Source of the DNA: Ignavibacteriales bacterium
GTDB lineage: Bacteria > Bacteroidota > Ignavibacteria > UBA10030
Assembly (NCBI GenBank): GCA_026390595.1
Contig: JAPLFQ010000015.1
Location: 106,024 to 170,023 of the forward strand
DNA length: 64,000 nt
Direction of reading: 5' to 3'
How positions within the stretch are numbered: position 1 is the first letter of the stretch; every line of letters begins with the position of its first letter. Position numbers and translations under genes: made by a program. Below the pieces are notes generated by a model. The model saw only the letters and a list, made by a program, of their open reading frames with translations, searched no databases and was not told the DNA's origin. This document shows positions 25,775 to 35,500 of the stretch, piece by piece.

Positions 25775-28700
25775 ATGTTCAAAGCGAAACAACTCCTGAT
25801 ACTCTTCTTCTTGCTGGTCGTCTCTCCGAGCTTTCTCTTTTCTCAGGACGATGATTTTCCGCGTCCCGATCTGAACTGGCAGACTATCGAAACGCCTCAC
25901 TTTCTCACTCATTTCCACACCGGGGCGGAACGTACCGCACGGGAGATCGCCGCGATAGCGGAAGATGTGTATGGTCCCATCACCCGGCTCTACCAGCACG
26001 AACCCGATAGCAAGGTGAGCCTCGTCATCAGGGATCACGATGACTACTCGAACGGTGCCGCGTATTTCTATGATAACAAGATCGAGCTCTGGGCCCCCGC
26101 GCTCGACTTTGAACTCCGGGGATCTCATAGCTGGCTGAAAGACGTCGTCTCTCATGAGTTCACGCACATCGTCCAGATCCAGACCGCGATGAAACTTGGC
26201 CGGACAATTCCGGCAGTGTACTTCCAGTGGCTGGGATATGAAGCTGAACGCCGGACGGATGTGCTGTACGGGTATCCGAATACCATCGTCTCGTATCCTC
26301 TCTCCGCCTTTGTTGTCCCGACGTGGTTTGCCGAAGGGGTCGCTCAATACAATCACCCAACCTTGACATATGACTATTGGGACGCCCATCGGGACATGAT
26401 CCTGAGGATGTATATGCTCGAGGGGAAACCGCTGACGTGGGAGGAGATGGCGGTCTTCGGCAAGAACAGCCTTGGGAATGAATCCTCCTACAACGCGGGA
26501 TTCTCAATTGTTTCCTACATCGCCGAGCACTACGGGGCAGAGAAACTTGTTGCCATTTCACGTGCGCTGAGTCGTTTGCCGCGGGTGACCATTGACGGCG
26601 CCATTGCCGACGTCCTCGGGATCTCGGGGGAAGAGCTCTATGAAGAATGGAAGAGGGCGAAGACCGCTCAGTATCTGTCGGTCGGAACAACGATCGCGGC
26701 AGAACGAACGGAGGGGGAGCTGATTGAGAAAGAGGGATTCGGCAATTTCTATCCTGCATTCACTCCTGACGGAAAAAAGATCGCCTACGTTTCGAACAAA
26801 GGGAAAGATTACTTTGGGCTCAGCGTCGTCTGCATCTACGACATTCAGACAAAGACGACCCGGACGCTCGATGTTCAGGCGCGGTCCACGCTTTCGTTCT
26901 CCCCTGATGGCAGGTATTTGTACTATTCGAAGACCAGCCGGAAGAACGGCTTCTGGGCGAAGCTGTTCGACCTCTACCGGTACGATCTGACGACCGGTGA
27001 CGAGGAACGGCTTACTCGGGGACTCAGAGGATGGAACCCAAAACTCTCTCCTGACGGGACGAAGCTGGTCTTCGCGTATGGCAGCGACGGGACGGTCAAT
27101 GTCGGGATCTGCGATGCTGACGGAAAAAACGTACGGCAGGTGACGAAATTCACTCAAGGCGAACAAGTCTATACTCCCGAGTGGTCTCCGGATGGGAAAG
27201 TCATTGCCTTCGGATACTCCGCTGACGACAAGCAGTCCGTGGCGGTAATCAATGAAGACGGATCGGATTTCAGGATACTTGTGCAGGGAGTTGATGCGCG
27301 CAATCCGGTGTTTTCGTGCGATGGTTTGTCGATTCTCTACTCCGCGGCGGAAGGGGGGATATTCAATGTCTTCCGACTGAACCTTGCGGCTGGCTCCAGG
27401 CATCAACTCACCAATGTCCTTGGAGGAGCGTTCCTCCCGACCGTCAATGCTGAAGGTGACCTCGCGTTTGCTTCATACACCGCCGGCGGATACAAGATCG
27501 CGTACGTGCCTCAGACGAAACCCCTCGTGCTGGCCGCGAAGCTGCAAACGCCTGATTGGATTCTGAGGAAATATGACCGTGTGGACGGCTCAATTGCGTC
27601 CGTGGCAACGAATGCCGCTGGCGGAAGCGCGGCGCCGCCCGGGAGCGATACGACGCTTGGCAATGTCGGATCTCCAAAGCCGTATCGCAATACGTATTCG
27701 AGTATCTCGATTATTCCGATTGTCCGTGTCGACAACTACAACCCGCGGAACAAAGGGATCGATGTCATTCGTCCCGGTTTCTATTTCACGTCGAGCGACG
27801 TGTTGGACAGGCTTTCGTTGTTCGGCGGAGCGGTGATCAACAAGCGGTGGGAGAGAGATATTTTCGGAATTTTCGAATACCGGGGTGCCATCCCGCTTCT
27901 GTATGGTTTGGGGCTTTCGCCCACGCTCGCGCTCGAGGTGTACAACATCTCGCGCAAAACCGATGTTTCGTTCTCGATCTTCACGGATCGCGAGTACACC
28001 GTCTCAACCGATGTCACGTACAACTTGTTTGAATTTGACGTAAGTCTAAAGCACAAGATCTTTGACGATGCAACGCAGCTCAAAGTCGGCTACTCGCTCA
28101 GCCGCTACAATGCCGACATCGGTTCGTTTCTCGTGCCCGGATCGGGCCTCTCGCAGGGATTTCTGAACCTCTACCTTATCGGAAACATGGTGTCCGCGCA
28201 ATTGACCCATAACGGAATCGTCCCGTCGGTCGATAAGGACATCAATCCGGTTGGAAGAACGATCACGCTCCGATACAACTACGAGTTTGACAAGTTCAAT
28301 CCGGAAGGCGTGTACAACATTGAGAATGGCGTCCTCGTGCCGGAGTACACGAAGCCGAGCTTCCATCGGATGGAAATTCTCTGGAACGAGCACCTGAAGC
28401 TTCCGATGCCGAAAACCACGCTTTCGCTTTCGATCCACGGAGCGAGCACACTCGGGAAGCGTGTGGACGATTTCTTCGATTCGTACGCGGGGGGTTTCAT
28501 CGGGATGCGCGGATATCCGTTCTATGCTCTCGGTGGAAATGATATCGCCGTCATAGGAGCTGCATACAGATTCCCGATCTGGACCGCGATCAACATCCGG
28601 TTTCTCCAGTTCTATTTTACGAAGCTCTACGGATCGGTTTTTGCCGACTTTGGAGATGCGTGGACAGGTGCCGCACCAGCGTTGAGCGATTGGAAGCGGG

Positions 28701-28921
28701 ATGCCGGCTTTGAGCTTCGTCTGGAAGCATTCTCTTTCTACCAGTACCCGACGCGCATTTTCTTTTCGGGAGCGTACGGTCTCGATCGTTTCAGCCGCAC
28801 TTTCAACAGCCAGGAAGTCACATACGGGAAGGAATGGCGGTTCTATCTCGGAATTCTCTTTGATTTTGAAATGAATACAATCAGTAATTCGCTTCACTCA
28901 TTATCAACGAGAGCGAGGTAA
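25775..28921 (+). CDS. Metallopeptidase, TolB-like propeller and outer-membrane barrel fusion
   Basis: A 1048-residue exported protein; the signal peptide is LLILFFLLVVSPSFLFSQ. Residues 35-310 form a peptidase MA-like gluzincin with DVVSHEFTHIVQIQ (H127, E128, H131) and a third ligand in WFAEGVAQYNH (E187). Residues 315-610 contain repeated propeller units such as YPAFTPDGKKIAYVSNKGK, LSPDGTKLVFAYGSDG and WSPDGKVIAFGYS. Residues 640-1048 look like a transmembrane barrel related to surface-antigen/BamA-type C-termini (GGFIGMRGYPFYALGGNDIAV, then GRFS-like strands to the end). It is probably an outer-membrane protein with a periplasmic protease. The active site looks intact. Confidence 0.8.
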   Translation: MFKAKQLLILFFLLVVSPSFLFSQDDDFPRPDLNWQTIETPHFLTHFHTGAERTAREIAAIAEDVYGPITRLYQHEPDSKVSLVIRDHDDYSNGAAYFYDNKIELWAPALDFELRGSHSWLKDVVSHEFTHIVQIQTAMKLGRTIPAVYFQWLGYEAERRTDVLYGYPNTIVSYPLSAFVVPTWFAEGVAQYNHPTLTYDYWDAHRDMILRMYMLEGKPLTWEEMAVFGKNSLGNESSYNAGFSIVSYIAEHYGAEKLVAISRALSRLPRVTIDGAIADVLGISGEELYEEWKRAKTAQYLSVGTTIAAERTEGELIEKEGFGNFYPAFTPDGKKIAYVSNKGKDYFGLSVVCIYDIQTKTTRTLDVQARSTLSFSPDGRYLYYSKTSRKNGFWAKLFDLYRYDLTTGDEERLTRGLRGWNPKLSPDGTKLVFAYGSDGTVNVGICDADGKNVRQVTKFTQGEQVYTPEWSPDGKVIAFGYSADDKQSVAVINEDGSDFRILVQGVDARNPVFSCDGLSILYSAAEGGIFNVFRLNLAAGSRHQLTNVLGGAFLPTVNAEGDLAFASYTAGGYKIAYVPQTKPLVLAAKLQTPDWILRKYDRVDGSIASVATNAAGGSAAPPGSDTTLGNVGSPKPYRNTYSSISIIPIVRVDNYNPRNKGIDVIRPGFYFTSSDVLDRLSLFGGAVINKRWERDIFGIFEYRGAIPLLYGLGLSPTLALEVYNISRKTDVSFSIFTDREYTVSTDVTYNLFEFDVSLKHKIFDDATQLKVGYSLSRYNADIGSFLVPGSGLSQGFLNLYLIGNMVSAQLTHNGIVPSVDKDINPVGRTITLRYNYEFDKFNPEGVYNIENGVLVPEYTKPSFHRMEILWNEHLKLPMPKTTLSLSIHGASTLGKRVDDFFDSYAGGFIGMRGYPFYALGGNDIAVIGAAYRFPIWTAINIRFLQFYFTKLYGSVFADFGDAWTGAAPALSDWKRDAGFELRLEAFSFYQYPTRIFFSGAYGLDRFSRTFNSQEVTYGKEWRFYLGILFDFEMNTISNSLHSLSTRAR

Positions 28922-28925
28922 GCAG

Positions 28926-29864
28926 ATGGGAAGCAGGGTGGCGGCGATTGTGGTGAGCCTCATGGTTTGTGCGACGGCGAGCGTCTGCCAGATGATGAGA
29001 GCTCCTGACGCGGGAAAACATGGCACGATCTCGTTCACGGGCAACGCTCGGGCGGATCTCATCTCACACTTTGAGAGCTTGGCCGCTCTGGATTCCTCTG
29101 CCCTGCGTGTGACCGAAAACCATCCGGGGAGGAAGTCTTCTTTGTTGGCCGGCGGCATGTCGTTGCTGATACCGGGAGCCGGCGAATTCTATACCAAGAG
29201 CTACTGGCGGGCAGGAGGTTTTCTGCTCGCAGAAGCCGGGCTCTGGGTGTTCTACGCTTCGTACTATTCGAAGGGGAACACCCAAACGGATCTCTTCCAG
29301 AATTTCGCTGACGACCATTGGTCCGTCGTGCGCTACGCTCAGTGGATACAGGACAATGTCACGAAATTGAACCCGGATGTGCCAGCATTCGCCGGATATC
29401 TCATCCCCGGCACGGAGAACCGTCCGCCGTGGGAGCGTGTGGATTGGGCGAAGATCAACGCTGTGGAGAATGCGATCGCTCAGAGAGCCGGCAACGGATT
29501 CACTCATCAGCTGCCGCACAGGCCTGAGCAGCAGTACTTCGAACTGATAGGCAAGTATCCGCAATTTGCCGCAGGATGGGATGACGCAGGGGTGATGACG
29601 CCGGAACGAATTCTCAGCAGCGATGTGTCGGCGCGGTTTCTGGATTACTCAAAGATGCGCGGAAAGGCAAACGATTTCTATAATATCGCCACCACCGGTT
29701 CTGTTCTTCTGGTGATCAACCATCTGCTCTCCGCAATCGATGCGGCATGGAGTGCGTCGCAATTCAATCACCAGCTCACAGTTGAAGCTCACCTCCAACC
29801 AACGGTCCGGTCGTACGATTTCGTCGAATTCGTACCGACTGCACGCGTGACGATTGCCTTTTAG
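28926..29864 (+). CDS. DUF5683-like membrane-associated protein
   Basis: A 312-residue protein with an N-terminal signal peptide (VAAIVVSLMVCATASVCQ). SLLAGGMSLLIPGAGEFYTKSYWRAGGFLLAEAGLWVFYASYYSKG near residues 69-113 is the glycine-rich helical hairpin pattern of DUF5683/TM2-like proteins. Another hydrophobic stretch lies near 258-275 (TTGSVLLVINHLLSAID) and the C-terminus is beta-like (FVEFVPTARVTIAF). Function unknown. It begins four bases after the stop of the peptidase-barrel gene, so it belongs to the same transcription unit. Confidence 0.68.
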   Translation: MGSRVAAIVVSLMVCATASVCQMMRAPDAGKHGTISFTGNARADLISHFESLAALDSSALRVTENHPGRKSSLLAGGMSLLIPGAGEFYTKSYWRAGGFLLAEAGLWVFYASYYSKGNTQTDLFQNFADDHWSVVRYAQWIQDNVTKLNPDVPAFAGYLIPGTENRPPWERVDWAKINAVENAIAQRAGNGFTHQLPHRPEQQYFELIGKYPQFAAGWDDAGVMTPERILSSDVSARFLDYSKMRGKANDFYNIATTGSVLLVINHLLSAIDAAWSASQFNHQLTVEAHLQPTVRSYDFVEFVPTARVTIAF

Positions 29865-29990
29865 AAAAGCGCACACTGATGACAGAGACGAAGCACAAGA
29901 TACTCACAGATTGATCGATCTGTGGGATCCCTGTAATATCCGTGTGTTCAGTGTGCTGCCCCTGATTCAGGGATCGCCACCCCAGTTGTT

Positions 29991-30047
29991 GTCCGACAGT
30001 TTAACTGTCGGACGTGGGCCTTCTTCGACAGTTCAACTGTCGAAGAA
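29991..30047. repeat. Pair of palindromes with the core GACAGTTnAACTGTC
   Basis: GTCCGACAGTT-T-AACTGTCGGAC (29991-30013) and TTCTTCGACAGTT-C-AACTGTCGAAGAA (30021-30047) are perfect around a single central base and share the same core. No thymine run follows. The rest of 29865-30128 has no gene that I can support. Confidence 0.8.
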
Positions 30048-30128
30048 CAGCCTTGATTGAAAGAGGCACGTTGAAGATAGCGATGGTCCGGATTCGCAAT
30101 CTGCGGAAATCTTGATGCCCTCTGACTC

Positions 30129-31076
30129 CTATCCAAGGTGGCTTTCTCTTGCTGATTCTTGGCGGCCTTGGCGGTTTGACTCTTTTTCTCCTCCCTCCAA
30201 CTCATCAATCGTCTTCGGCCAATCATCGTGTAACAGCCTCGCGAGCGAGCGGTCCGAGAGCATCCTCCCGCCGGTTTGGCACCGCGGACAGTAGTTGCAT
30301 TCGTTCTCGGCATACACAATTCTCTGTACCTTCGATCCGCAGACAGGGCAGAGCTGTCCGAACTTTCCGTGCACAGCCATCTCGTCGTGAAATGCGGTCA
30401 CTTTTTCCGGAAATCCCGCTCCTGTTTTGTTGCGGAGCCGCTCAATCCATTCCTTCATCACGTCGACGGTTGATCGATGAAGCCCCGCAATCTCTTCGTC
30501 ATCCAATTTACGCGTCAGTTTCAAAGGAGAGAGCTTCGCGCGGTGAAGGATCTCATCCGAGTACGCGTTTCCGATGGCGCTGAACAGCCTGGGGTCCGTC
30601 AGGGCGCGTTTCAATGTTCGGTTCTCCCGGACAAGTGTTTCCCGGAAGGAACCGAGGCTCGAGTCCAGAACCTCAAATCCGCCCCGACCGAACTGCGAAA
30701 GCTCCCCGCGGCCTCGTACCAGGTGGATGGACGCTCTCTTCTTCGAGCTCGCTTCAGTGAGGAGAAGCGTCCCCGCTGAGAAATCGAATCCGGCATGAAC
30801 AATTCTTCCCCCGATTTTGGCCTTCGGCTTCTTCCAGTGAAATCGACCAGCAATCATCAGGTGGATGATGATGAACAAATCGTCCTGAAGTTCGAACACG
30901 ACGCGCTTTCCGATTCGCGACACGTTGTTCAGCGTCTTCCCGATCGCGCTGCTGATCGGAGGATCGAACGTGCGAAGAATAAAAGGGTTGCCGAGACGTA
31001 CGTTCTCAATACGCTCACCCGCAATCCGTGACTGCAGGCTCTCTATGTAAATGGTGAGATCGGGAAGTTCGGGCAT
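30129..31076 (-). CDS. Fpg/Nei-family DNA glycosylase
   Basis: A 315-residue base-excision repair enzyme. It begins MPELPDLTIY, with the catalytic proline at position 2 and glutamate at 3, has IGKRVVFEL with the conserved lysine near 60, the H2TH region AIGNAYSDEILHRAKLSP near 167-184 and a zinc finger of four cysteines (CPVCGSKVQRIVYAENE, then CNYCPRCQTGGR) near 239-264. This matches formamidopyrimidine-DNA glycosylase or endonuclease VIII; the absence of a clear Fpg lesion loop is hard to judge by eye. The C-terminal 40 residues (SNRQGRQESARES) extend past the usual end and are encoded by a CGCCAAG-type low-complexity tract. Confidence 0.9.
   Translation of the reverse strand: MPELPDLTIYIESLQSRIAGERIENVRLGNPFILRTFDPPISSAIGKTLNNVSRIGKRVVFELQDDLFIIIHLMIAGRFHWKKPKAKIGGRIVHAGFDFSAGTLLLTEASSKKRASIHLVRGRGELSQFGRGGFEVLDSSLGSFRETLVRENRTLKRALTDPRLFSAIGNAYSDEILHRAKLSPLKLTRKLDDEEIAGLHRSTVDVMKEWIERLRNKTGAGFPEKVTAFHDEMAVHGKFGQLCPVCGSKVQRIVYAENECNYCPRCQTGGRMLSDRSLARLLHDDWPKTIDELEGGEKESNRQGRQESARESHLG
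30140..30190. repeat. CGCCAAG-type period-9 tract forming a gene end
   Basis: The minus strand reads CGCCAAGGC, CGCCAAGAA and CAGCAAGAG in succession, period nine. It encodes the last residues of the DNA glycosylase and resembles the intergenic low-complexity tracts seen elsewhere in the window. Confidence 0.5.
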
Positions 31077-31141
31077 GTCAGCGGTGCGTTGAATACTACG
31101 TTCGTACGGGAATTCTGAAACCCAGGGTCGAGAGAATGGAG

Positions 31142-32062
31142 TTACTGTACGCCGAAATTGTACGCGAACCCTACCCAGGGGATGAAAGGAAATCCGTCGG
31201 ATGTGAATTTGGACGGGCGGATGAGACCAAGATCGGCGGCGAGCCGTTCACCGAAAAAGCGCAGTCCGAACGACCATATCACGAGGTCGGTGCCGGGCGG
31301 GATCCAGTTTTCTGTGATGAACTTGACACTGCGTGCAATCCTGTACTCCCCGCCGATGAGCAGGATGGGTTTGTTCGCCATTTCGCCGGATGAAAATCCC
31401 CACCCGAGTCCTACTGTCAGAGCGCGGTCGTTGGTACCATACGTTCCTACCCCGTAGACGATCCCGACTCCGGAGGAGCTGGCGGCTGTACCATTGATGT
31501 ACAGAAGTCCGGCCGAGATGTCGATGTTGTTCAGATGAACTGGTGTGATTTTCGGGGCCAGGTAATATATCTGACTCTCGGCTCCGGGGACGATCGACAT
31601 GCCCCCCGCGAGAGTCACGGCGTCGCCGATCCCCACTGCCACGAACGGGAGAAACAGTTCGTAGGTCGAGAAATACCCCTGCGCGTTCTTCAGAGGACGG
31701 CCCGTCGGCGCGAAGAAAAGGCGTGTGTAGTTAGGGTCAGATTGCATGAATTCGCCCTGCACGATTGTCCCGGAGAGTTTCTCCAGAGACTTGATCTGAG
31801 TCCGCGGGATTTCCATGGTGACCATGGAAACGGACATGAAACCGATCTTGCTCGAGTCTGACGATTGAATCGTCCCGATGATTTCCGAGCGATCCTTCAG
31901 GATCACTCTGTAGACCGTCGGAACCTGAACGGTATCGTGCTGAGCGTATGCCCAATCGCAGTTCGCAAGGAGAATGACGAGCGATATGAGAATCGGAGAA
32001 CGCACTGGGCGAGTAAGGAGTGTGTCGCTAATGTATGCACCTCGATGGACAAAGGCAAGCAT
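31142..32062 (-). CDS. Exported protein of unknown function, probably barrel-forming
   Basis: A 306-residue protein. A hydrophobic stretch (ILISLVILLANCDWAYAQ) ends in a signal-peptidase-like site near residue 41; because about 20 residues precede it, the true start may be GTG 32005. The mature N-terminus VYRVILKDRSEIIGTIQSSDSSKIGF resembles an Sm-like small beta domain, and the rest has glycine-rich strands (VGIVYGVGTYGTNDRALTVGLGWGF) ending in FIPWVGFAYNFGVQ, as in outer-membrane barrels. The gene is divergent from uvrA. No function can be assigned. Confidence 0.65.
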   Translation of the reverse strand: MLAFVHRGAYISDTLLTRPVRSPILISLVILLANCDWAYAQHDTVQVPTVYRVILKDRSEIIGTIQSSDSSKIGFMSVSMVTMEIPRTQIKSLEKLSGTIVQGEFMQSDPNYTRLFFAPTGRPLKNAQGYFSTYELFLPFVAVGIGDAVTLAGGMSIVPGAESQIYYLAPKITPVHLNNIDISAGLLYINGTAASSSGVGIVYGVGTYGTNDRALTVGLGWGFSSGEMANKPILLIGGEYRIARSVKFITENWIPPGTDLVIWSFGLRFFGERLAADLGLIRPSKFTSDGFPFIPWVGFAYNFGVQ

Positions 32063-32154
32063 ATCGAGAGGAGACGCACCCGCGGGGAAGATGCAACTGA
32101 ATCGGGAATTTTCGAATTGATTTTGCCGTTATGGACGAGTAAGTTGAATGAATC

Positions 32155-32332
32155 GGAAAAACAGGAATACAGAAGGCAAAATTCAGGAGCCAGAATTGAT
32201 ATTGTAGACCGAAATTCATTTCGGAATGGGTGGGCAAAGTGAATGGAAATGGTGAACAGTAAACCGAGAGAAGTTCGCAGGGAATAGACTTGACTCAACT
32301 CAACTTTGAACTTCAAACTCCAAACTCAAAAC
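32155..32332. repeat. Low-complexity tracts upstream of uvrA
   Basis: The 240-base gap between divergent genes holds a tract with CAGGAGCCAGAATT (around 32183-32196), a small CCGAAA/TTTCGG hairpin (about 32209-32224) and, from about 32284, an AACTC/AACTT tandem with period near seven that runs into the putative uvrA 5' end. I see no convincing promoter. Confidence 0.45.
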
Positions 32333-35224
32333 GCATCGGACGAATTGCCTAAGAAGAAGCCAATCATAGCGTCGAAGGTCCCCGCAGCCACTGTTTCCGC
32401 TGGAGCCGAGGCAGCAGCCGTGCCTGAAGCGGCCAAGCGGGGGCGCCTCACTTCCATCATTATCCGGGGAGCGCGGGTTCACAACCTGAAGAACGTGAGC
32501 CTCGAGTTCCCCCGCAACAAGCTGGTGGTTATGACGGGTGTCAGCGGCTCCGGCAAATCGAGCCTCGCATTCGACACGATCTACGCCGAAGGGCAGCGAC
32601 GGTACGTGGAGAGCCTCTCATCCTATGCCAGGCAGTTCCTCGAACGCATGGACAAGCCTGACGTCGACCTGATTCAGGGCATCAGTCCCTCCATCGCCAT
32701 CGAACAAAAGACTTCGACACGGAATCCGCGATCCACGGTTGCCACGTCGACGGAGATCTACGATTATCTCCGCCTGCTCTTCGGCCGCATCGGGCAGACG
32801 TATTGCCGGGAATGCGGTGAATTGGTGAAGCGCGACACTGTCTCATCAGTGGTCGACCGGTTGCAACTCGAACCGGACGGTACGAAAGCATACGTCACCT
32901 TCCCGCTGCACGATCACGAGGGGCACCCGCTCAAAGAGGAGCTCGAGGCGCTGAAGAAACGGGGGTTCTTCAGAATCGTCGTCAACGGAGAGCTTGTCGA
33001 CTTGAACGAGACGGAGTTCAAGGCAAAGAGCAAGAAGGGGATCCTGGTGCTCGTCGACCGACTCGTGGTTCGGAAGAGTGACGAAGAGAGCGAGAAGCGG
33101 CTTGCGGACTCCGTCGGGACTGCGTTCACGGAGGGGGATGGTTACGCGCACGCGTATCTTCTAGATTCGAAAGAGCTTCTGAGGTTCTCGCAGCACTACG
33201 AATGTCAGAATGATGGAATCCGGTACGAAGATCCTGATCCGCGCATGTTCTCGTTCAACAATCCGGTGGGGGCGTGCCCCAAGTGCCAGGGGTTCGGGCG
33301 TTCCATGGGAATCGACATGGATCTCGTCGTGCCGGACCCGAACAAGACCATCCGGCAGGGAGCGATCCATCCGTGGAACTCTCCGAAGTGGCGCGTGAAT
33401 CTCAAGGACCTCCTCAGCGTTTCGCGCGAGGCGGGGATTCCCGTGGACGTCCCGTTCAAACAGCTGACTCCCAAGCAGCTCGACATCATTCTCAATGGGT
33501 TCGGCAGGTTCGAGGGATTGCATAAGTTCTTCAAGTTCATCGAGCGCAAGTCCTACAAGATACACTATCGGGTCTTGCTGAGCAGGTACCGCGGATACAC
33601 GACATGTGATGAATGCAACGGCGCCCGCTTGCGGAGCGACGCATTGAACATCAAGGTAGCGGGAGTCACGATCCATGACGTCGTCAGGATGAATATCGCT
33701 GATGCGAACGAGTTCTTCCTCCGCATCAAGCTTACCAGGTTTGAACTGGAAGTCGCGAAGAGAATCCTCGAGGAGATCAGGAAGCGGCTCAAGTTCCTCA
33801 ACGATGTCGGTATCGCATACCTGACGCTCGACCGACTCACCATGACCCTTTCCGGCGGCGAATCGCAGCGCATCAATCTTGCGACGTCTCTTGGCTCATC
33901 CCTGGTCGGGTCGCTCTATGTCCTCGATGAGCCGAGCATCGGGCTGCATCCGCGCGACAATCACAGGCTGATTACAATCCTCAAATCGCTCAGGGATGTC
34001 GGCAATAGTGTGCTTGTCGTCGAACACGACGAGGAAATGATCCGCTCGGCGGACATCGTTGTCGACATGGGGCCGAAGGCCGGCGAGCACGGCGGAGAGG
34101 TCATCTGCTGCTGTACCGTTGATGAAATGTTGAAGCATCCCACATCTCTTACTGCCCAGTATCTGAACGGGAAACTCCGCATCCAGACTCCGCGCAAGCG
34201 TCGTCGCGACATGGAACAGTCGATCCTGATCAAAGGAGCTGCCGAACACAATCTCAAGGGAATCGATGTTCGCATCCCGCTTGGCATGTTCGTGTGCGTC
34301 ACCGGTGTGAGCGGCTCGGGCAAGAGCACTCTGGTGCACGAGATTCTCTACGCGGGAATTCAGAAGATGAAGGGAGGGTTCGAGGGAAGCGTTGGGAGAT
34401 TCGGATCGATCGCGGGAGCCGATCACGTCGAGCGCGTCGAACTCGTGGATCAATCCCCCATCGGTCGTTCACCCCGGTCAAATCCGGTAACGTATCTCAA
34501 AATCTTTGACCTCATTCGGGACCTCCTGGCTCACACCCAGGCTTCCAGGATTCGCGGTTATATGCCGGGCCACTTTTCGTTCAACGTGCCGGGGGGCAGA
34601 TGCGATGTGTGCGAGGGAGATGGGTTCCAGAAGATCGAAATGCAGTTCCTGGCCGATCTCTATCTGACGTGCGAGTCGTGCAAAGGGAGAAGGTTCAAGC
34701 AGGAGGTACTCGAGGTCCGCTATCACGGGAAAAACGTCGATGACCTGCTCCGTATGACGATCACGGAAGCGATCGAGTTCTTCTCTCAGCATCCCGACGG
34801 ACGAAGGGTTGCAAACCGGCTTAAAGTGCTCGATGATGTCGGACTCGGGTACGTTCGTTTGGGCCAGCCTGCAACGACGCTTTCAGGAGGAGAGGCACAG
34901 CGGATCAAGCTGGCAAACCATCTTACGGCATCCAGCTCGGAAGGGCGGGCGTTGTTCATTTTCGACGAGCCGACGACCGGGCTTCATTTTGATGACATCG
35001 CCAAACTGCTGAAGTGCTTCAATGCGCTCGTTGAGGCCGGGCATTCGCTTGTCGTCATCGAACATAACATGGATGTCATCAAGTGTGCAGATTTCATCAT
35101 AGATCTGGGGCCTGAAGGGGGAGACGGAGGGGGGCAGATTGTCGCAACAGGGACGCCGGAAGAACTGGCGAAGGTCGCCGCTTCTCATACCGGAAGGTAT
35201 CTCAAAGAGCATCTTAGAGCGTAG
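32306..35224 (+). CDS. uvrA: Excinuclease ABC subunit A
   Basis: A roughly 930-970-residue damage-recognition ATPase of nucleotide excision repair. Two ABC ATPase units are visible: Walker [16 protein letters not shown] near 74-88 with [15 protein letters not shown] near 515, and [15 protein letters not shown] near 671 with [15 protein letters not shown] near 855. Zinc-finger cysteines occur in [26 protein letters not shown] and [10 protein letters not shown]. The start is uncertain: TTG 32306, TTG 32345 and GTG 32420 are in frame, and the first 45 residues are alanine-rich and partly encoded by a repeat tract, so the true start is probably after 32306. A structured region and terminator follow. 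Confidence 0.96.
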   Translation: MNFKLQTQNASDELPKKKPIIASKVPAATVSAGAEAAAVPEAAKRGRLTSIIIRGARVHNLKNVSLEFPRNKLVVMTGVSGSGKSSLAFDTIYAEGQRRYVESLSSYARQFLERMDKPDVDLIQGISPSIAIEQKTSTRNPRSTVATSTEIYDYLRLLFGRIGQTYCRECGELVKRDTVSSVVDRLQLEPDGTKAYVTFPLHDHEGHPLKEELEALKKRGFFRIVVNGELVDLNETEFKAKSKKGILVLVDRLVVRKSDEESEKRLADSVGTAFTEGDGYAHAYLLDSKELLRFSQHYECQNDGIRYEDPDPRMFSFNNPVGACPKCQGFGRSMGIDMDLVVPDPNKTIRQGAIHPWNSPKWRVNLKDLLSVSREAGIPVDVPFKQLTPKQLDIILNGFGRFEGLHKFFKFIERKSYKIHYRVLLSRYRGYTTCDECNGARLRSDALNIKVAGVTIHDVVRMNIADANEFFLRIKLTRFELEVAKRILEEIRKRLKFLNDVGIAYLTLDRLTMTLSGGESQRINLATSLGSSLVGSLYVLDEPSIGLHPRDNHRLITILKSLRDVGNSVLVVEHDEEMIRSADIVVDMGPKAGEHGGEVICCCTVDEMLKHPTSLTAQYLNGKLRIQTPRKRRRDMEQSILIKGAAEHNLKGIDVRIPLGMFVCVTGVSGSGKSTLVHEILYAGIQKMKGGFEGSVGRFGSIAGADHVERVELVDQSPIGRSPRSNPVTYLKIFDLIRDLLAHTQASRIRGYMPGHFSFNVPGGRCDVCEGDGFQKIEMQFLADLYLTCESCKGRRFKQEVLEVRYHGKNVDDLLRMTITEAIEFFSQHPDGRRVANRLKVLDDVGLGYVRLGQPATTLSGGEAQRIKLANHLTASSSEGRALFIFDEPTTGLHFDDIAKLLKCFNALVEAGHSLVVIEHNMDVIKCADFIIDLGPEGGDGGGQIVATGTPEELAKVAASHTGRYLKEHLRA

Positions 35225-35356
35225 AACGAAATTGATTTTGCTCTGAAGGTTTCCTGTCCCTGATTTCATCTCGATAGGAAGCCTCCAGCTCCAGGTGTGC
35301 AGGTGACTCGTGTCACACCGTTCTGTCAGCGAATCTCTTATCGTAAGACTGAAATT

Positions 35357-35418
35357 CTGAAGCACTTCGACGATCTGTAGAGCACAGGGGAGGCTCTGCG
35401 GATTGTGAAGTGCTTCAG
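35357..35418. repeat. 12-bp perfect inverted repeat enclosing a hairpin
   Basis: CTGAAGCACTTC (35357-35368) is exactly complementary to GAAGTGCTTCAG (35407-35418), and AGAGC (35379-35383) and GCTCT (35393-35397) form an inner stem. It lies between uvrA and the terminator and could act as an mRNA 3' structure. Confidence 0.65.
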
Positions 35419-35452
35419 TGCTTTATGCCCCAGCGCAACTTGGCGGCACAAA

Positions 35453-35478
35453 AAAAAGCGCACCGCGGTGCGCTTTTT
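35453..35478. terminator. Bidirectional terminator between uvrA and a convergent gene
   Basis: A perfect 26-base palindrome centred on ACCGCGGT, with five adenines on the left and five thymines on the right. It can terminate transcription in both directions. Confidence 0.9.
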
Positions 35479-35500
35479 CTGTCCTTGCTCATACGACAGA

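Noticed and set aside
26558-27406. A 282-codon frame antisense to the peptidase-propeller gene
   Set aside because: It lies wholly inside a gene with an intact active site and repeat structure; composition is that of a shadow frame.
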